This document shows, in pieces, positions 1 through 6,077 of a DNA stretch of 6,306 nucleotides. The DNA is from an uncultured Streptococcus sp. (GTDB lineage: Bacteria > Bacillota > Bacilli > Lactobacillales > Streptococcaceae). Each line of letters opens with the position of its first letter. The stretch's first letter is position 1. Under the pieces are notes generated by a model, which saw only the letters and a program-made list of their open reading frames with translations, ran no database searches and was not told where the DNA came from. The stretch lies in assembly GCF_938020365.1 (NCBI RefSeq), contig NZ_CALIIB010000104.1, positions 1 through 6,306 of the forward strand, given 5' to 3'. Made by a program: the position numbers and the translations under genes.

Positions 1-181
1 AGATTCCTGCAATTTGCAGTACCCAATTAGCTGCTTTTTTGTGACTATTGAGATAAATAGCGAGTGGAATGGTCAGGAAGATGGCCACTAGTAAGGTCAG
101 AAGAGACAGCTGGAGGTGTTGCCCTAAGGCTGCCAACCATTCTCCAAAGCGCTCTTGAAAGGTAGAAATTAAATTAGCCAT
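1..181 (-). CDS. ProW-like quaternary-amine ABC transporter permease, N-terminal part (cut by window edge)
   Basis: Only the first 60 codons are present, starting MANLISTFQERFGEWLAALG; the rest lies beyond position 1. The start is an amphipathic segment followed by a strongly hydrophobic stretch at about residues 23-44 (LQLSLLTLLVAIFLTIPLAI), which fits the first membrane helix of an OpuBB/OpuCB/ProW-type permease. The ATG (181-179) overlaps the end of the ATPase gene by 8 bp, and a GGAGGTG ribosome binding site at 188-194 lies 6 nt upstream, so start and coupling are clear. In many streptococci this permease is fused to a C-terminal extracytoplasmic substrate-binding domain (ProWX type), but that part cannot be seen here. 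The role is import of choline, glycine betaine or a similar compatible solute. This rests mainly on the neighbouring ATPase and on the position and hydrophobicity of the fragment. Confidence 0.8.
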   Translation of the reverse strand, partial: MANLISTFQERFGEWLAALGQHLQLSLLTLLVAIFLTIPLAIYLNSHKKAANWVLQIAGI

Positions 182-902
182 GTTGAACACCTCCAAATAA
201 ATCTGCTACGAAGCTGGTTGCAGGTGAAGATAAGATTTCCTCAGGTGTCGCTACTTGACGAATCTCTCCATCCTGTAAAACAGCAATCCTATCTCCTAAT
301 TTCAAAGCTTCGTCCGTATCGTGAGTGACAAAAATGGTCGTCATCCCAAACTCATTATGCAGTTGCTTGATCAAAGTCTGCAATTGTTTTCTAGAAATAG
401 CATCCAGCGCTGAAAAAGGCTCGTCCATGAGTAGGATCTTTGGCTGACCAATCATGGCACGGACAATACCCACACGCTGCTGTTCCCCACCTGACAACTC
501 ACTCGGAAGTCGATGTCCATACTCAGCTACTGGTAAACCAACCTTAGCCAAAAGCTCTTCTGTTTTCTTCGCAATTTTTTCTTTAGTCCAGCCCTTCATT
601 TCAGGAATGAGAGCAATATTTTCCGCAACCGTTAGATTGGGAAACAGAGCAATGGCCTGTAAAACATAACCAGTAGAAAGACGAAGTTCGCGCTCATCAT
701 AGTCTTTGATGCGCTTGCCATCCATATAAATATTTCCATCAGTGGGTTCCAAGAGACGGTTAATCATCTTGATCATGGTCGTCTTACCTGACCCAGAAGG
801 CCCAACTAAAACCATAAACTCGCCATTCTCAATTTTTAAATTGACATCTCTCAAGACATCTTTTTCTGTATAGCGTAGCGCTACATTTTTATATTCAATC
901 AT
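174..902 (-). CDS. proV: ProV-like ABC transporter ATP-binding protein (choline/glycine betaine type)
   Basis: A complete 242-residue cytoplasmic ABC ATPase that would power uptake of a quaternary amine through the permease encoded just downstream. All nucleotide-binding motifs are intact: Walker A GPSGSGKT (residues 34-41), Q-loop Q82, signature LSGGEQQR (136-143), Walker B ILLMDEP (156-162), D-loop SALD (164-167) and H-loop H194. The segment MIKMINRLLEPTDGNIYMDG after Walker A is typical of the OpuBA/OpuCA/ProV subfamily. The protein ends soon after the ATPase core and lacks the C-terminal tandem CBS domains that sense ionic strength in osmoregulated relatives of about 400 residues. Solute scavenging, for example of choline for teichoic acids, is therefore as plausible as osmoprotection. 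The start has an AAGGAG site at 908-913, 5 nt before the ATG. The gene overlaps the oxidoreductase pseudogene by 4 bp (ATGA) and the permease by 8 bp. Family confidence is high; the exact substrate is unknown. Confidence 0.9.
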   Translation of the reverse strand: MIEYKNVALRYTEKDVLRDVNLKIENGEFMVLVGPSGSGKTTMIKMINRLLEPTDGNIYMDGKRIKDYDERELRLSTGYVLQAIALFPNLTVAENIALIPEMKGWTKEKIAKKTEELLAKVGLPVAEYGHRLPSELSGGEQQRVGIVRAMIGQPKILLMDEPFSALDAISRKQLQTLIKQLHNEFGMTTIFVTHDTDEALKLGDRIAVLQDGEIRQVATPEEILSSPATSFVADLFGGVQHG

Positions 903-1861
903 TTCTTCTCCTTATTTATTACGATAACCTTGCCAAAAGACTGGCTACTTTCCAGATAAGCATGAGCGTCCTGGATTTGCTCAATAGAAAATACTTTTTC
1001 AGGTCGCACATCCACCTGATACCGCTCCACAAAGTCCACCAAAGCTTGAAGCTTGTCTTGAGACACATTGCCAGAAGCAAAGGTTGTTAAGTAGAGATTG
1101 CGATAAAGCATTTCAATAGGGTCAAAGTCTGGAATAGTCCACTGACCGCCCAGCAAGCCACAAGAACAGATAATACCACCATCTGCCGTACGAGCAAATG
1201 TATTAAGAATAGCACTCGGACCGACAAGATCCAAGACCTTGTCAAACTGCTCTTCCGTTTGCAAAACGCCATCCTTATCCAAAATCACTTGGTCAAATCC
1301 TGCCTCTTTTAGCTGCTCTTCCTTGCCCAGACTACGGCTACTTCCAGCTAGATAGACATTTGAAAATTGCCCCTTGAGAAGTTTTGCAAAAGCAATCCCA
1401 ACACCACTAGTCGCTGCTCGAACCAGAACTCTGTCTCCCTCCTCAATCTTGAGATTGAGATAAGAGCCAAATGCCGTGTAGTAGGTTTCAGGCAGAGCGA
1501 TTAAACTTTCCAAAGCAAGCTCTGTCCTCACAGGATAAACCTGTTCATCTGGTAGCAAAACATACTCAGCATAACCACCATCAAAAGCGCGCCCCATTTC
1601 TCCCATGATGGAGATGACTTGCTGCCCGACCTGCAAATCAGAACGATTGGTCTCCTCTACAATTCCCACACATTCAATTCCTAAAATCCGTGGAAATTGA
1701 ACTGACGGCGATAGTCCTTAACGAGTAAAAATCTCGCTATGGTTGATTCCAAATCCTTGTACCTTGACCAAGGTCCAACCTTCTTTAACAGTCGGTTTTG
1801 GAACTTCCACAACCTGCAGAACTTCTGGTCCTCCAGCTTCCTTGACAAACACAGCTTTCAT
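899..1861 (-). pseudogene. Zinc-independent MDR (quinone oxidoreductase-like) alcohol dehydrogenase, interrupted by an in-frame stop at codon 48
   Basis: The full frame would encode 320 residues, starting MKAVFVKEAGGPEVLQVVEV, with a GGAGG ribosome binding site at 1869-1873. This is the usual length and start for the medium-chain NAD(P)H-dependent quinone-reductase branch. Codon 48 (1720-1718) is TAA within FTR*GLSPSVQFPRILGIEC. The frame is identical on both sides, so this is a single nonsense change, most simply CAA (Gln) to TAA. The rest is intact: dinucleotide-binding motif ATSGVG at about residues 150-155, the catalytic-domain segment GGYAEYVLLPDEQV (95-108), and a normal C-terminus SFGKVIVINKEKK. 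No structural-zinc cysteine cluster is visible. A GTG at codon 65 (1669) could only give a protein missing part of the substrate domain, and no good ribosome binding site precedes it. The family generally reduces quinones, enals or related electrophiles with NAD(P)H. The gene is third in a MarR-led operon and overlaps proV by 4 bp. A sequencing error or stop readthrough cannot be excluded. Confidence 0.85.
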
Positions 1862-1867
1862 TTTAGT

Positions 1868-1876
1868 ACCTCCTTT
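1868..1876 (-). promoter_or_regulatory. Ribosome binding site of the oxidoreductase (pseudo)gene, overlapping the upstream stop
   Basis: Read on the minus strand, AAAGGAGGT lies about 7 nt before ATG 1861-1859. Its first bases coincide with the TAA stop of the SnoaL-like gene (1878-1876). This fixes the true start of the oxidoreductase upstream of the in-frame stop and shows that the longer, interrupted frame is the original gene. Confidence 0.8.
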
Positions 1877-2640
1877 TAAAACTTCCCTCGGTTGGTCAGG
1901 TCTTCTACCTTAGGCATGACTTCTTTATTGTCCCAATGCTCCACAATCAATCCATTCTCCAAACGGAAGATGTCATACTGAGCATAAGCAACCCCATCGA
2001 TCTGAGTCTGCCCATAGCTGACCACATAATTTCCTTGTCCCAAAAGCTGGAAAACAAAGTCAAAAGTAACCCCGTGTTCAGCCACATAGTTTTTATAAGC
2101 AGCACTTCCTTGGCCAATCTCATGATTGTGCTGAATCAAATCTTCTGCCACATAATCACTCCACTGCTCTAGCTCTCCATTTTGGAAGATTTCTGTCAAG
2201 AAACGACGAACGGTTTTTTTATTTTCTGCTGTCTTATCCAAATCCGTGATTTCAAAATCTCCAAAGATCTGATCTAACTGCCCATTTTCTGGAGCGCGAT
2301 AGTAGTCAATGACATCCCAATGCTCCACGATACGACCATTCTCATCCGCACGGAAAGTATCCGTCGTCACCCATTGCGCTTCCCCGCCATTGAGATATTG
2401 ATGAACATGAACAAAGACTAGATTGCCGTCTTCAATAGTGCGAACAATTTTCATCTCACGCTCGGGATGGCGCTCAAAGAAATTTGCAAAGAAAGCCGCA
2501 AATCCTTCTTTCCCATCTGGCACACCTGTCGAGTGTTGGATATAAGCATCCCCTACAGACTGAGCTTGAGCCTCAGCAACGTGTCCATCTTGAATAGCAT
2601 GAATGTATAGATTTTGTGCATTTTCAACTTGTTTTGACAT
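1876..2640 (-). CDS. Tandem SnoaL-like / NTF2-like domain protein
   Basis: A complete 254-residue soluble protein with no signal peptide or membrane segment. It holds two copies of a SnoaL-like (NTF2 fold) domain, about residues 5-118 and 138-245. The repeat is visible directly: AYIQHSTGVPDG (32-43) matches DLIQHNHEIGQG (167-178), and DTFRADENGRIVEHWDV (94-110) matches DIFRLENGLIVEHWDN (223-238). Each copy keeps the conserved His (H36, H171) and the EHWD motif near the end of the fold. This pattern resembles the predicted SnoaL-like aldol-condensation group (COG4922 type), whose substrates are mostly unknown. NTF2-fold domains normally dimerise, so the fusion may act as a built-in pseudo-dimer (inference). 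The gene starts 3 bp after the marR stop, with AGAGG at 2649-2653 inside the end of marR, and it precedes an oxidoreductase. Both suggest a role in handling a small organic compound sensed by the MarR protein. The fold assignment is good; no function is established. Confidence 0.85.
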   Translation of the reverse strand: MSKQVENAQNLYIHAIQDGHVAEAQAQSVGDAYIQHSTGVPDGKEGFAAFFANFFERHPEREMKIVRTIEDGNLVFVHVHQYLNGGEAQWVTTDTFRADENGRIVEHWDVIDYYRAPENGQLDQIFGDFEITDLDKTAENKKTVRRFLTEIFQNGELEQWSDYVAEDLIQHNHEIGQGSAAYKNYVAEHGVTFDFVFQLLGQGNYVVSYGQTQIDGVAYAQYDIFRLENGLIVEHWDNKEVMPKVEDLTNRGKF

Positions 2641-2643
2641 GAT

Positions 2644-3081
2644 TTATGCCTCTTTTTCTTTTAAATTTGCTAAAATACGTTCCTGATAATTTTCAAACTG
2701 GCGAATTTCTTCCTCAGTGAATCCTTTATAAAAAATTGCATCCAATTTTTGACTGATACGATAGCCAACTTCTTTCTGGGACCAACCCTGCTCTGTCAAC
2801 TTGACATATTTCTTTCTCTTATCTATTCCACATGGGCTAATGATGACTAGGTTTTGCTCCTCAAGTTTCTTAATCATAGTCGTCAGCGTATTATTCGCGA
2901 GACCAGTCGCAAGCGCGATATCTGTCGCCGTAGCACAACCTGTCTCACTATTCCATAAAACCGCTAAAATCTTGCCCTGTTCACTGCGATAAAGGGCTTC
3001 AGGATCCTGACTCAGTAACTTTTGAAAAATCCGCCCATTCAACAAACGAATATGATGGGCAACTAAATGACTGTCTTTCAT
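2644..3081 (-). CDS. MarR-family transcriptional regulator
   Basis: A 145-residue winged-helix regulator of standard MarR length. The N-terminal helix (about 1-30) and C-terminal helices (about 103-143) would form the dimer interface. The helix-turn-helix lies at about 51-75 (TATDIALATGLANNTLTTMI followed by KKLEE). The wing carries the family hallmark DKRKKYVKLTEQG at 87-99. Two cysteines, C49 and C84, flank the DNA-binding region; redox sensing is possible but unproven. The start has a GGAGG site at 3086-3090, 4 nt before the ATG. It is the first gene of a tightly spaced unit with the SnoaL-like protein, the oxidoreductase and the ProV/ProW transporter genes. Family members usually repress their own operon and release on binding a small ligand. 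An imperfect palindrome inside its promoter spacer supports autoregulation here. The ligand is unknown. Confidence 0.9.
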   Translation of the reverse strand: MKDSHLVAHHIRLLNGRIFQKLLSQDPEALYRSEQGKILAVLWNSETGCATATDIALATGLANNTLTTMIKKLEEQNLVIISPCGIDKRKKYVKLTEQGWSQKEVGYRISQKLDAIFYKGFTEEEIRQFENYQERILANLKEKEA

Positions 3082-3123
3082 ACTTCCTCCAATTTATTTC
3101 TATATCGAATTGTTTTTTTATTT

Positions 3124-3152
3124 ATTGTAACACCTGATATTACACTTGTCAA
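3124..3152 (-). promoter_or_regulatory. Sigma-70/SigA promoter of the marR operon
   Basis: On the minus strand a perfect -35 TTGACA (3152-3147) is separated by exactly 17 nt from -10 TACAAT (3129-3124), which has one mismatch to consensus. Transcription would start near 3117, leaving a leader of about 36 nt before the marR ATG. It is the only strong promoter seen for the five-gene unit below it. Confidence 0.85.
3126..3144. promoter_or_regulatory. Imperfect 19-bp palindrome in the promoter spacer, candidate MarR operator
   Basis: The sequence TGTAACACCTGATATTACA pairs at 7 of 9 symmetric positions (arms TGTAA/TTACA plus two inner pairs). It overlaps the -10 element and most of the -35/-10 spacer. 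A MarR dimer bound here would block RNA polymerase directly, the usual way these regulators repress themselves. Identity as an operator is inferred from symmetry and position alone. Confidence 0.55.
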
Positions 3153-3189
3153 GAATTTTGTTCTATTTAGAAATAATTTTAAACTAGGT

Positions 3190-3216
3190 AAAGAAAAAGC
3201 AGGTTTAACCTGCTTT
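3190..3216 (-). terminator. Rho-independent terminator of mcrC
   Basis: The stem AAAGCAGG/CCTGCTTT (3196-3203 and 3209-3216) can extend by two A-T pairs into the small loop. On the minus strand it is followed by a T-rich tract (TTTTTCTTT, 3198-3190). It begins at the mcrC stop codon and separates the restriction module from the marR operon promoter. The plus-strand side is followed by mixed A/T rather than a T run, so it works mainly on the minus strand. Confidence 0.85.
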
Positions 3217-4525
3217 AAAATCTAAAATTTATTGTTTCCGATTGATGTATCTGTTGAACAAAATGGTCATAACTTTCAGCTTCTTGAGGAATAAGAATGG
3301 ACCACTTTTTCAAGAGTGCCCCGTAACCTGCTAATGTACCTATGTCGTTATCAACAACCTTCTCCACGCTTGGGAAAATAAGACCGGCTGTTTTAGCTTC
3401 TAAAATGTATGTATAGGAAATCAGTTGATATAAATCCTCACGATTGATTCCTTTTTCAGTAAATTCTAGCTTTTTATATTTGGCATCTAGTACGATTTTT
3501 AAATCATTATAATAGAAGTCTGGATAAATTTTTCGACCATGACTGCTAAATACAGAAATGCCATCTGTCTTTTCTTTATTTCGTGGATGGATAAAACCTT
3601 CTGGCAATAATGTCTGGACATACTCTTCCCAAAGCCAGGCAACATCAAAGAGAATGCCATGCACCCTTTGGGTTTGTGGCCCAAGACCATGCTTTTCTCT
3701 ACTCAGAATCATCAAGCAGAGTTCCTGTAATTTTCTATACTCTCTGAAATAGGCGTGTCGGATGGGTTTGATTTTATTCATTCTGATAATCTTGGCACGA
3801 TCAGCTAGTTTATAAGAAGGAGTTACATGAGTAATTTCTGTCATATTTTCACGATTAGCATCAAACACTCCACATCCAATTGTTTTCTGATTCTTAATAT
3901 ACTCAATGGTATGTCGAATCAGCTGCATCAATGGATTATCATAAGCAAACTCTCTAGTAGTGTAGGAAATATTTCCCATAAAAGGAACATTTTTCTTAAG
4001 ATGATTTCCTACATCAATCGCTCCCTTTACATGGCTATCATTATGGAAAAACCTCTGGTATTCCTTATAAAGTCCTTTTCTCAAAGCCGCTTGCAGATAT
4101 TTTGGAAAGAGGTAAACCAATAGTTGATAGAGTTTATCTTCGCTAGATAAACCAACATCCAAGTTAGTGAGATTGATATTGAGGACCTTCTGCAAGAGAT
4201 AATGTAAAAAATAGTCGTTATTAGCATTTGAAAAACGAGAGGAAATCGTTAATCTTTCCTGACCGTAACCCAGAAAACCAATCACATTTCCTGTCTTAAT
4301 GTTCTGATTGACAGTTTCAAAAATTTTATGTCCCTTGTCCAAGTCAGAAGTATTTTTCAAATCATTTGGAAAAATGAAAATACTATCCTCTTGAGAAAGA
4401 CTTTCTAAAGTTCTATCTAAAAGTACCTGACTAATTTTTGGGTAGATTTCAACAAAATCCTCTTTTTTTATAAGTTGCTGATTATCTGTTATCCGTATCG
4501 TCATTTCCATCGCTTTCATTGTCAC
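3215..4525 (-). CDS. mcrC: McrC-like nuclease subunit of a McrBC type IV restriction system
   Basis: A protein of up to 436 residues matching the McrC family in length and layout. McrC binds the McrB ring, stimulates its GTP hydrolysis and cuts DNA. The N-terminal part (about 1-190) is the family's McrB-interacting region. The C-terminal part holds a PD-(D/E)xK nuclease: WLWEEYVQTLL (298-308), then PDF with D336, then VLDAKYK with D347 and K349, then DLYQLISYTY (364-373), whose Q367 and Y371 fit the RecB-like QxxxY motif. All expected catalytic residues are present, so it should be active. The frame overlaps mcrB. Possible starts are GTG 4525 and ATG 4519, 4510 or 4504. The last gives MTIRITDNQQLI, the most family-like start and a 23-bp overlap. 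None has a good ribosome binding site, which points to coupling with mcrB translation. A terminator follows directly. The longest frame is reported. Confidence 0.9.
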   Translation of the reverse strand: MTMKAMEMTIRITDNQQLIKKEDFVEIYPKISQVLLDRTLESLSQEDSIFIFPNDLKNTSDLDKGHKIFETVNQNIKTGNVIGFLGYGQERLTISSRFSNANNDYFLHYLLQKVLNINLTNLDVGLSSEDKLYQLLVYLFPKYLQAALRKGLYKEYQRFFHNDSHVKGAIDVGNHLKKNVPFMGNISYTTREFAYDNPLMQLIRHTIEYIKNQKTIGCGVFDANRENMTEITHVTPSYKLADRAKIIRMNKIKPIRHAYFREYRKLQELCLMILSREKHGLGPQTQRVHGILFDVAWLWEEYVQTLLPEGFIHPRNKEKTDGISVFSSHGRKIYPDFYYNDLKIVLDAKYKKLEFTEKGINREDLYQLISYTYILEAKTAGLIFPSVEKVVDNDIGTLAGYGALLKKWSILIPQEAESYDHFVQQIHQSETINFRF

Positions 4526-6011
4526 TAGTTATTGACTGATTGGTTTGCTCATTATTTGTCTTATCAAATGCCTTTTTCAAAGTTTCCAAAGTTTCAACTT
4601 CTTCATAAGAACCTCGCAAGTAGTCTTCCAAAAGTGGTTTGAGGTAATCAGACCAGAGTAATTCATAGTCAAAGTCTACATCCTTCAACTTAAGGAAATA
4701 ACTTGGTCCGATATGATAATGACTGTTTAGCTCCTGAACGTTTTCGATAGCAGCATTCAAGTTTCTTAGACGCATTTTCGCTTCTTCAGCTCTACATCCA
4801 AGAGGTTCATCAAGCATTTCCAGCTGACTTTCAGCCGTGATTTCTACAAAACGGAAACGACGGCGCATGGCAAAATCAAAGGTATCTACCGAGCGGTCAA
4901 TATCATTCATTGTTCCGATGATGTAGACATTTTCAGGAATATAAAACTTCACATTAGTTTCATGTAAATTAGCATATTGAGTCGAAACCTCTCCATCCTT
5001 ACCACGATAGCCCGGATCAATGGAGAAAAAAAGTTCCCCAAAAATCTTAGAAATCTCACCACGATTGATTTCATCGATGATGAAGACGAACTTCTTGTCT
5101 GTGTCAATCGTTGGGGATACATAATCAGATAAGCCGTAACTTTCTTTCATGTGATCCAAAACAATTTTTTGATAAGTTTCGTACTTTAACTTAGTCTCCT
5201 CACCCTTGTATAAAAGATAAACTTTTTCTTTAGTAGCAACAGGTGAGTCAAACTTCACATTCCCTTGACTGTTTAGGCTGGCTGGAACAGAACTACGAGG
5301 GAACAAATATTGCCCCTGTTTCTCATTGATAGCATCGGTTAGCTTAGTCCAAGTCTCTTCAAAATTATCTTGCCCTCCTGTCTTCTGAGCTTCTTTAGCT
5401 TTTTGACAAAACTGCTTAAAAATGCCGTCCTGCAAGCCAAAGTTAATCTGCCCATCATTTCCCAGAATTGGTCTCAACCCCTCTACAAAATCTGTATAGT
5501 CATAAGATGGGTGAAACTGTACAAAGCTGATTTGATCTTCATTGCCACCTGCTAACTCTAAGGCAATTTCTTTAGCAAGGTGGGTTTTACCTGTACCAGG
5601 AGCGCCACGGAGGATTATATTTTTGGATGAAAGTAAAATATTTTTATATTTATCAATATTTTCTGGCATTTTTATCTCCTTAGATCCTTCACCTTTAATA
5701 AATAAATACGATTTGTTTATATAGGGTAAAATTTCATTAAATTTTTCTTCACTAGTAATCACATATTCAGCATCTAGTGTCCAACGATGAGAAGCTGGTT
5801 TCTTGTCAAACTTCTCTAATTCTAATTTATTGAGGCACTTTGACATGATACCTATTTTAATTCCTTCTTTTTGAAAATGAATTTCTATAAAATTTTGTAA
5901 TTTCCCATTTGAGTTCTTTACCTTAAAAGATGTATAACTATTTGTATCATTCTTTTGAGCATCTGGAAATTCTTTCTTCATTCTTTTTAGAAACTCTTCT
6001 TTTTTCATCAT
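4482..6011 (-). CDS. mcrB: McrB-like AAA+ GTPase subunit of a McrBC type IV restriction system
   Basis: This 509-residue protein should recognise modified DNA and translocate along it using GTP, delivering it to McrC. Residues 1 to about 110 form a small separate domain with FIEIHFQKEGIKIGIM (41-56) and RWTLDAEYVITSEEKFNEIL (76-95). It is probably the modified-DNA recognition module and was not confidently placed in a family. The motor has Walker A GAPGTGKT (136-143), Walker B FVFIIDEINRG (308-318), the McrB-specific GTMNDIDRS (366-374) whose N369-x-x-D372 matches the GTP-selecting motif, and the arginine-rich FAMRRRFRF (380-388). About 165 residues separate Walker A and B, including a long insertion near 205-305. 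The tail (488-509) is acidic and polar and overlaps mcrC. ATG 6011 is preferred because AAAAGGAAA (6022-6030) is better spaced for it than for the second ATG. A second start at codon 115 is likely. Without a visible methyltransferase, type IV restriction is the best call. Confidence 0.92.
   Translation of the reverse strand: MMKKEEFLKRMKKEFPDAQKNDTNSYTSFKVKNSNGKLQNFIEIHFQKEGIKIGIMSKCLNKLELEKFDKKPASHRWTLDAEYVITSEEKFNEILPYINKSYLFIKGEGSKEIKMPENIDKYKNILLSSKNIILRGAPGTGKTHLAKEIALELAGGNEDQISFVQFHPSYDYTDFVEGLRPILGNDGQINFGLQDGIFKQFCQKAKEAQKTGGQDNFEETWTKLTDAINEKQGQYLFPRSSVPASLNSQGNVKFDSPVATKEKVYLLYKGEETKLKYETYQKIVLDHMKESYGLSDYVSPTIDTDKKFVFIIDEINRGEISKIFGELFFSIDPGYRGKDGEVSTQYANLHETNVKFYIPENVYIIGTMNDIDRSVDTFDFAMRRRFRFVEITAESQLEMLDEPLGCRAEEAKMRLRNLNAAIENVQELNSHYHIGPSYFLKLKDVDFDYELLWSDYLKPLLEDYLRGSYEEVETLETLKKAFDKTNNEQTNQSITSDNESDGNDDTDNR
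5667..5681 (-). promoter_or_regulatory. Internal ribosome binding site and start codon for a short McrB form
   Basis: On the minus strand a perfect AAGGAG (5681-5676) is followed by a 6-nt spacer, ATAAAA, and an in-frame ATG (5669-5667), codon 115 of mcrB. Initiation here would yield a protein of 395 residues that starts 21 residues before Walker A and keeps the entire AAA+ motor, but lacks the N-terminal recognition domain. The site is a better match to consensus than the one used for full-length McrB. E. coli mcrB is known to make such a short product (McrB-S) from an internal start. Use of this site is inferred from sequence only. Confidence 0.6.
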
Positions 6012-6020
6012 ATAGACTGT

Positions 6021-6030
6021 ATTTCCTTTT
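6021..6030 (-). promoter_or_regulatory. Ribosome binding site of full-length mcrB
   Basis: AAAAGGAAAT on the minus strand, with the GGA core at 6026-6024, lies about 10 nt before ATG 6011-6009 and 13 nt before the next ATG (6008-6006). It is weaker than the internal site at codon 115, but its spacing favours the first ATG. Confidence 0.6.
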
Positions 6031-6077
6031 CTTTAACGTTATAGCCATAAGACGATTTAACTATTAATATATTCTAT

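Noticed and set aside
454..669. Plus-strand open frames here and at 1936-2172, 2801-2992, 3558-3752, 3827-4123, 5370-5555 and 5542-5724
   Set aside because: Each lies antisense to a well-supported minus-strand gene, has no recognisable domain and is best explained as a shadow frame.
899..1669. Treating the oxidoreductase as a normal 256-residue gene starting at GTG 1669
   Set aside because: The GTG lacks a ribosome binding site and lies inside the conserved segment GIECVGIVEET. The same frame continues upstream through an in-frame stop to a well-placed ATG with GGAGG at 1869-1873.
1670..1861. A frameshift as the cause of the broken oxidoreductase
   Set aside because: The protein-like reading is in the same frame before and after codon 48, and 1861 to 1669 is an exact multiple of three. 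Only a stop codon interrupts it.
3215..6011. A wholly new defence system
   Set aside because: The GTP-selecting MNxxDRS motif, Walker motifs and PD-(D/E)xK/QxxxY nuclease place it in the known McrBC family. Only its N-terminal domain and internal start are potentially new.
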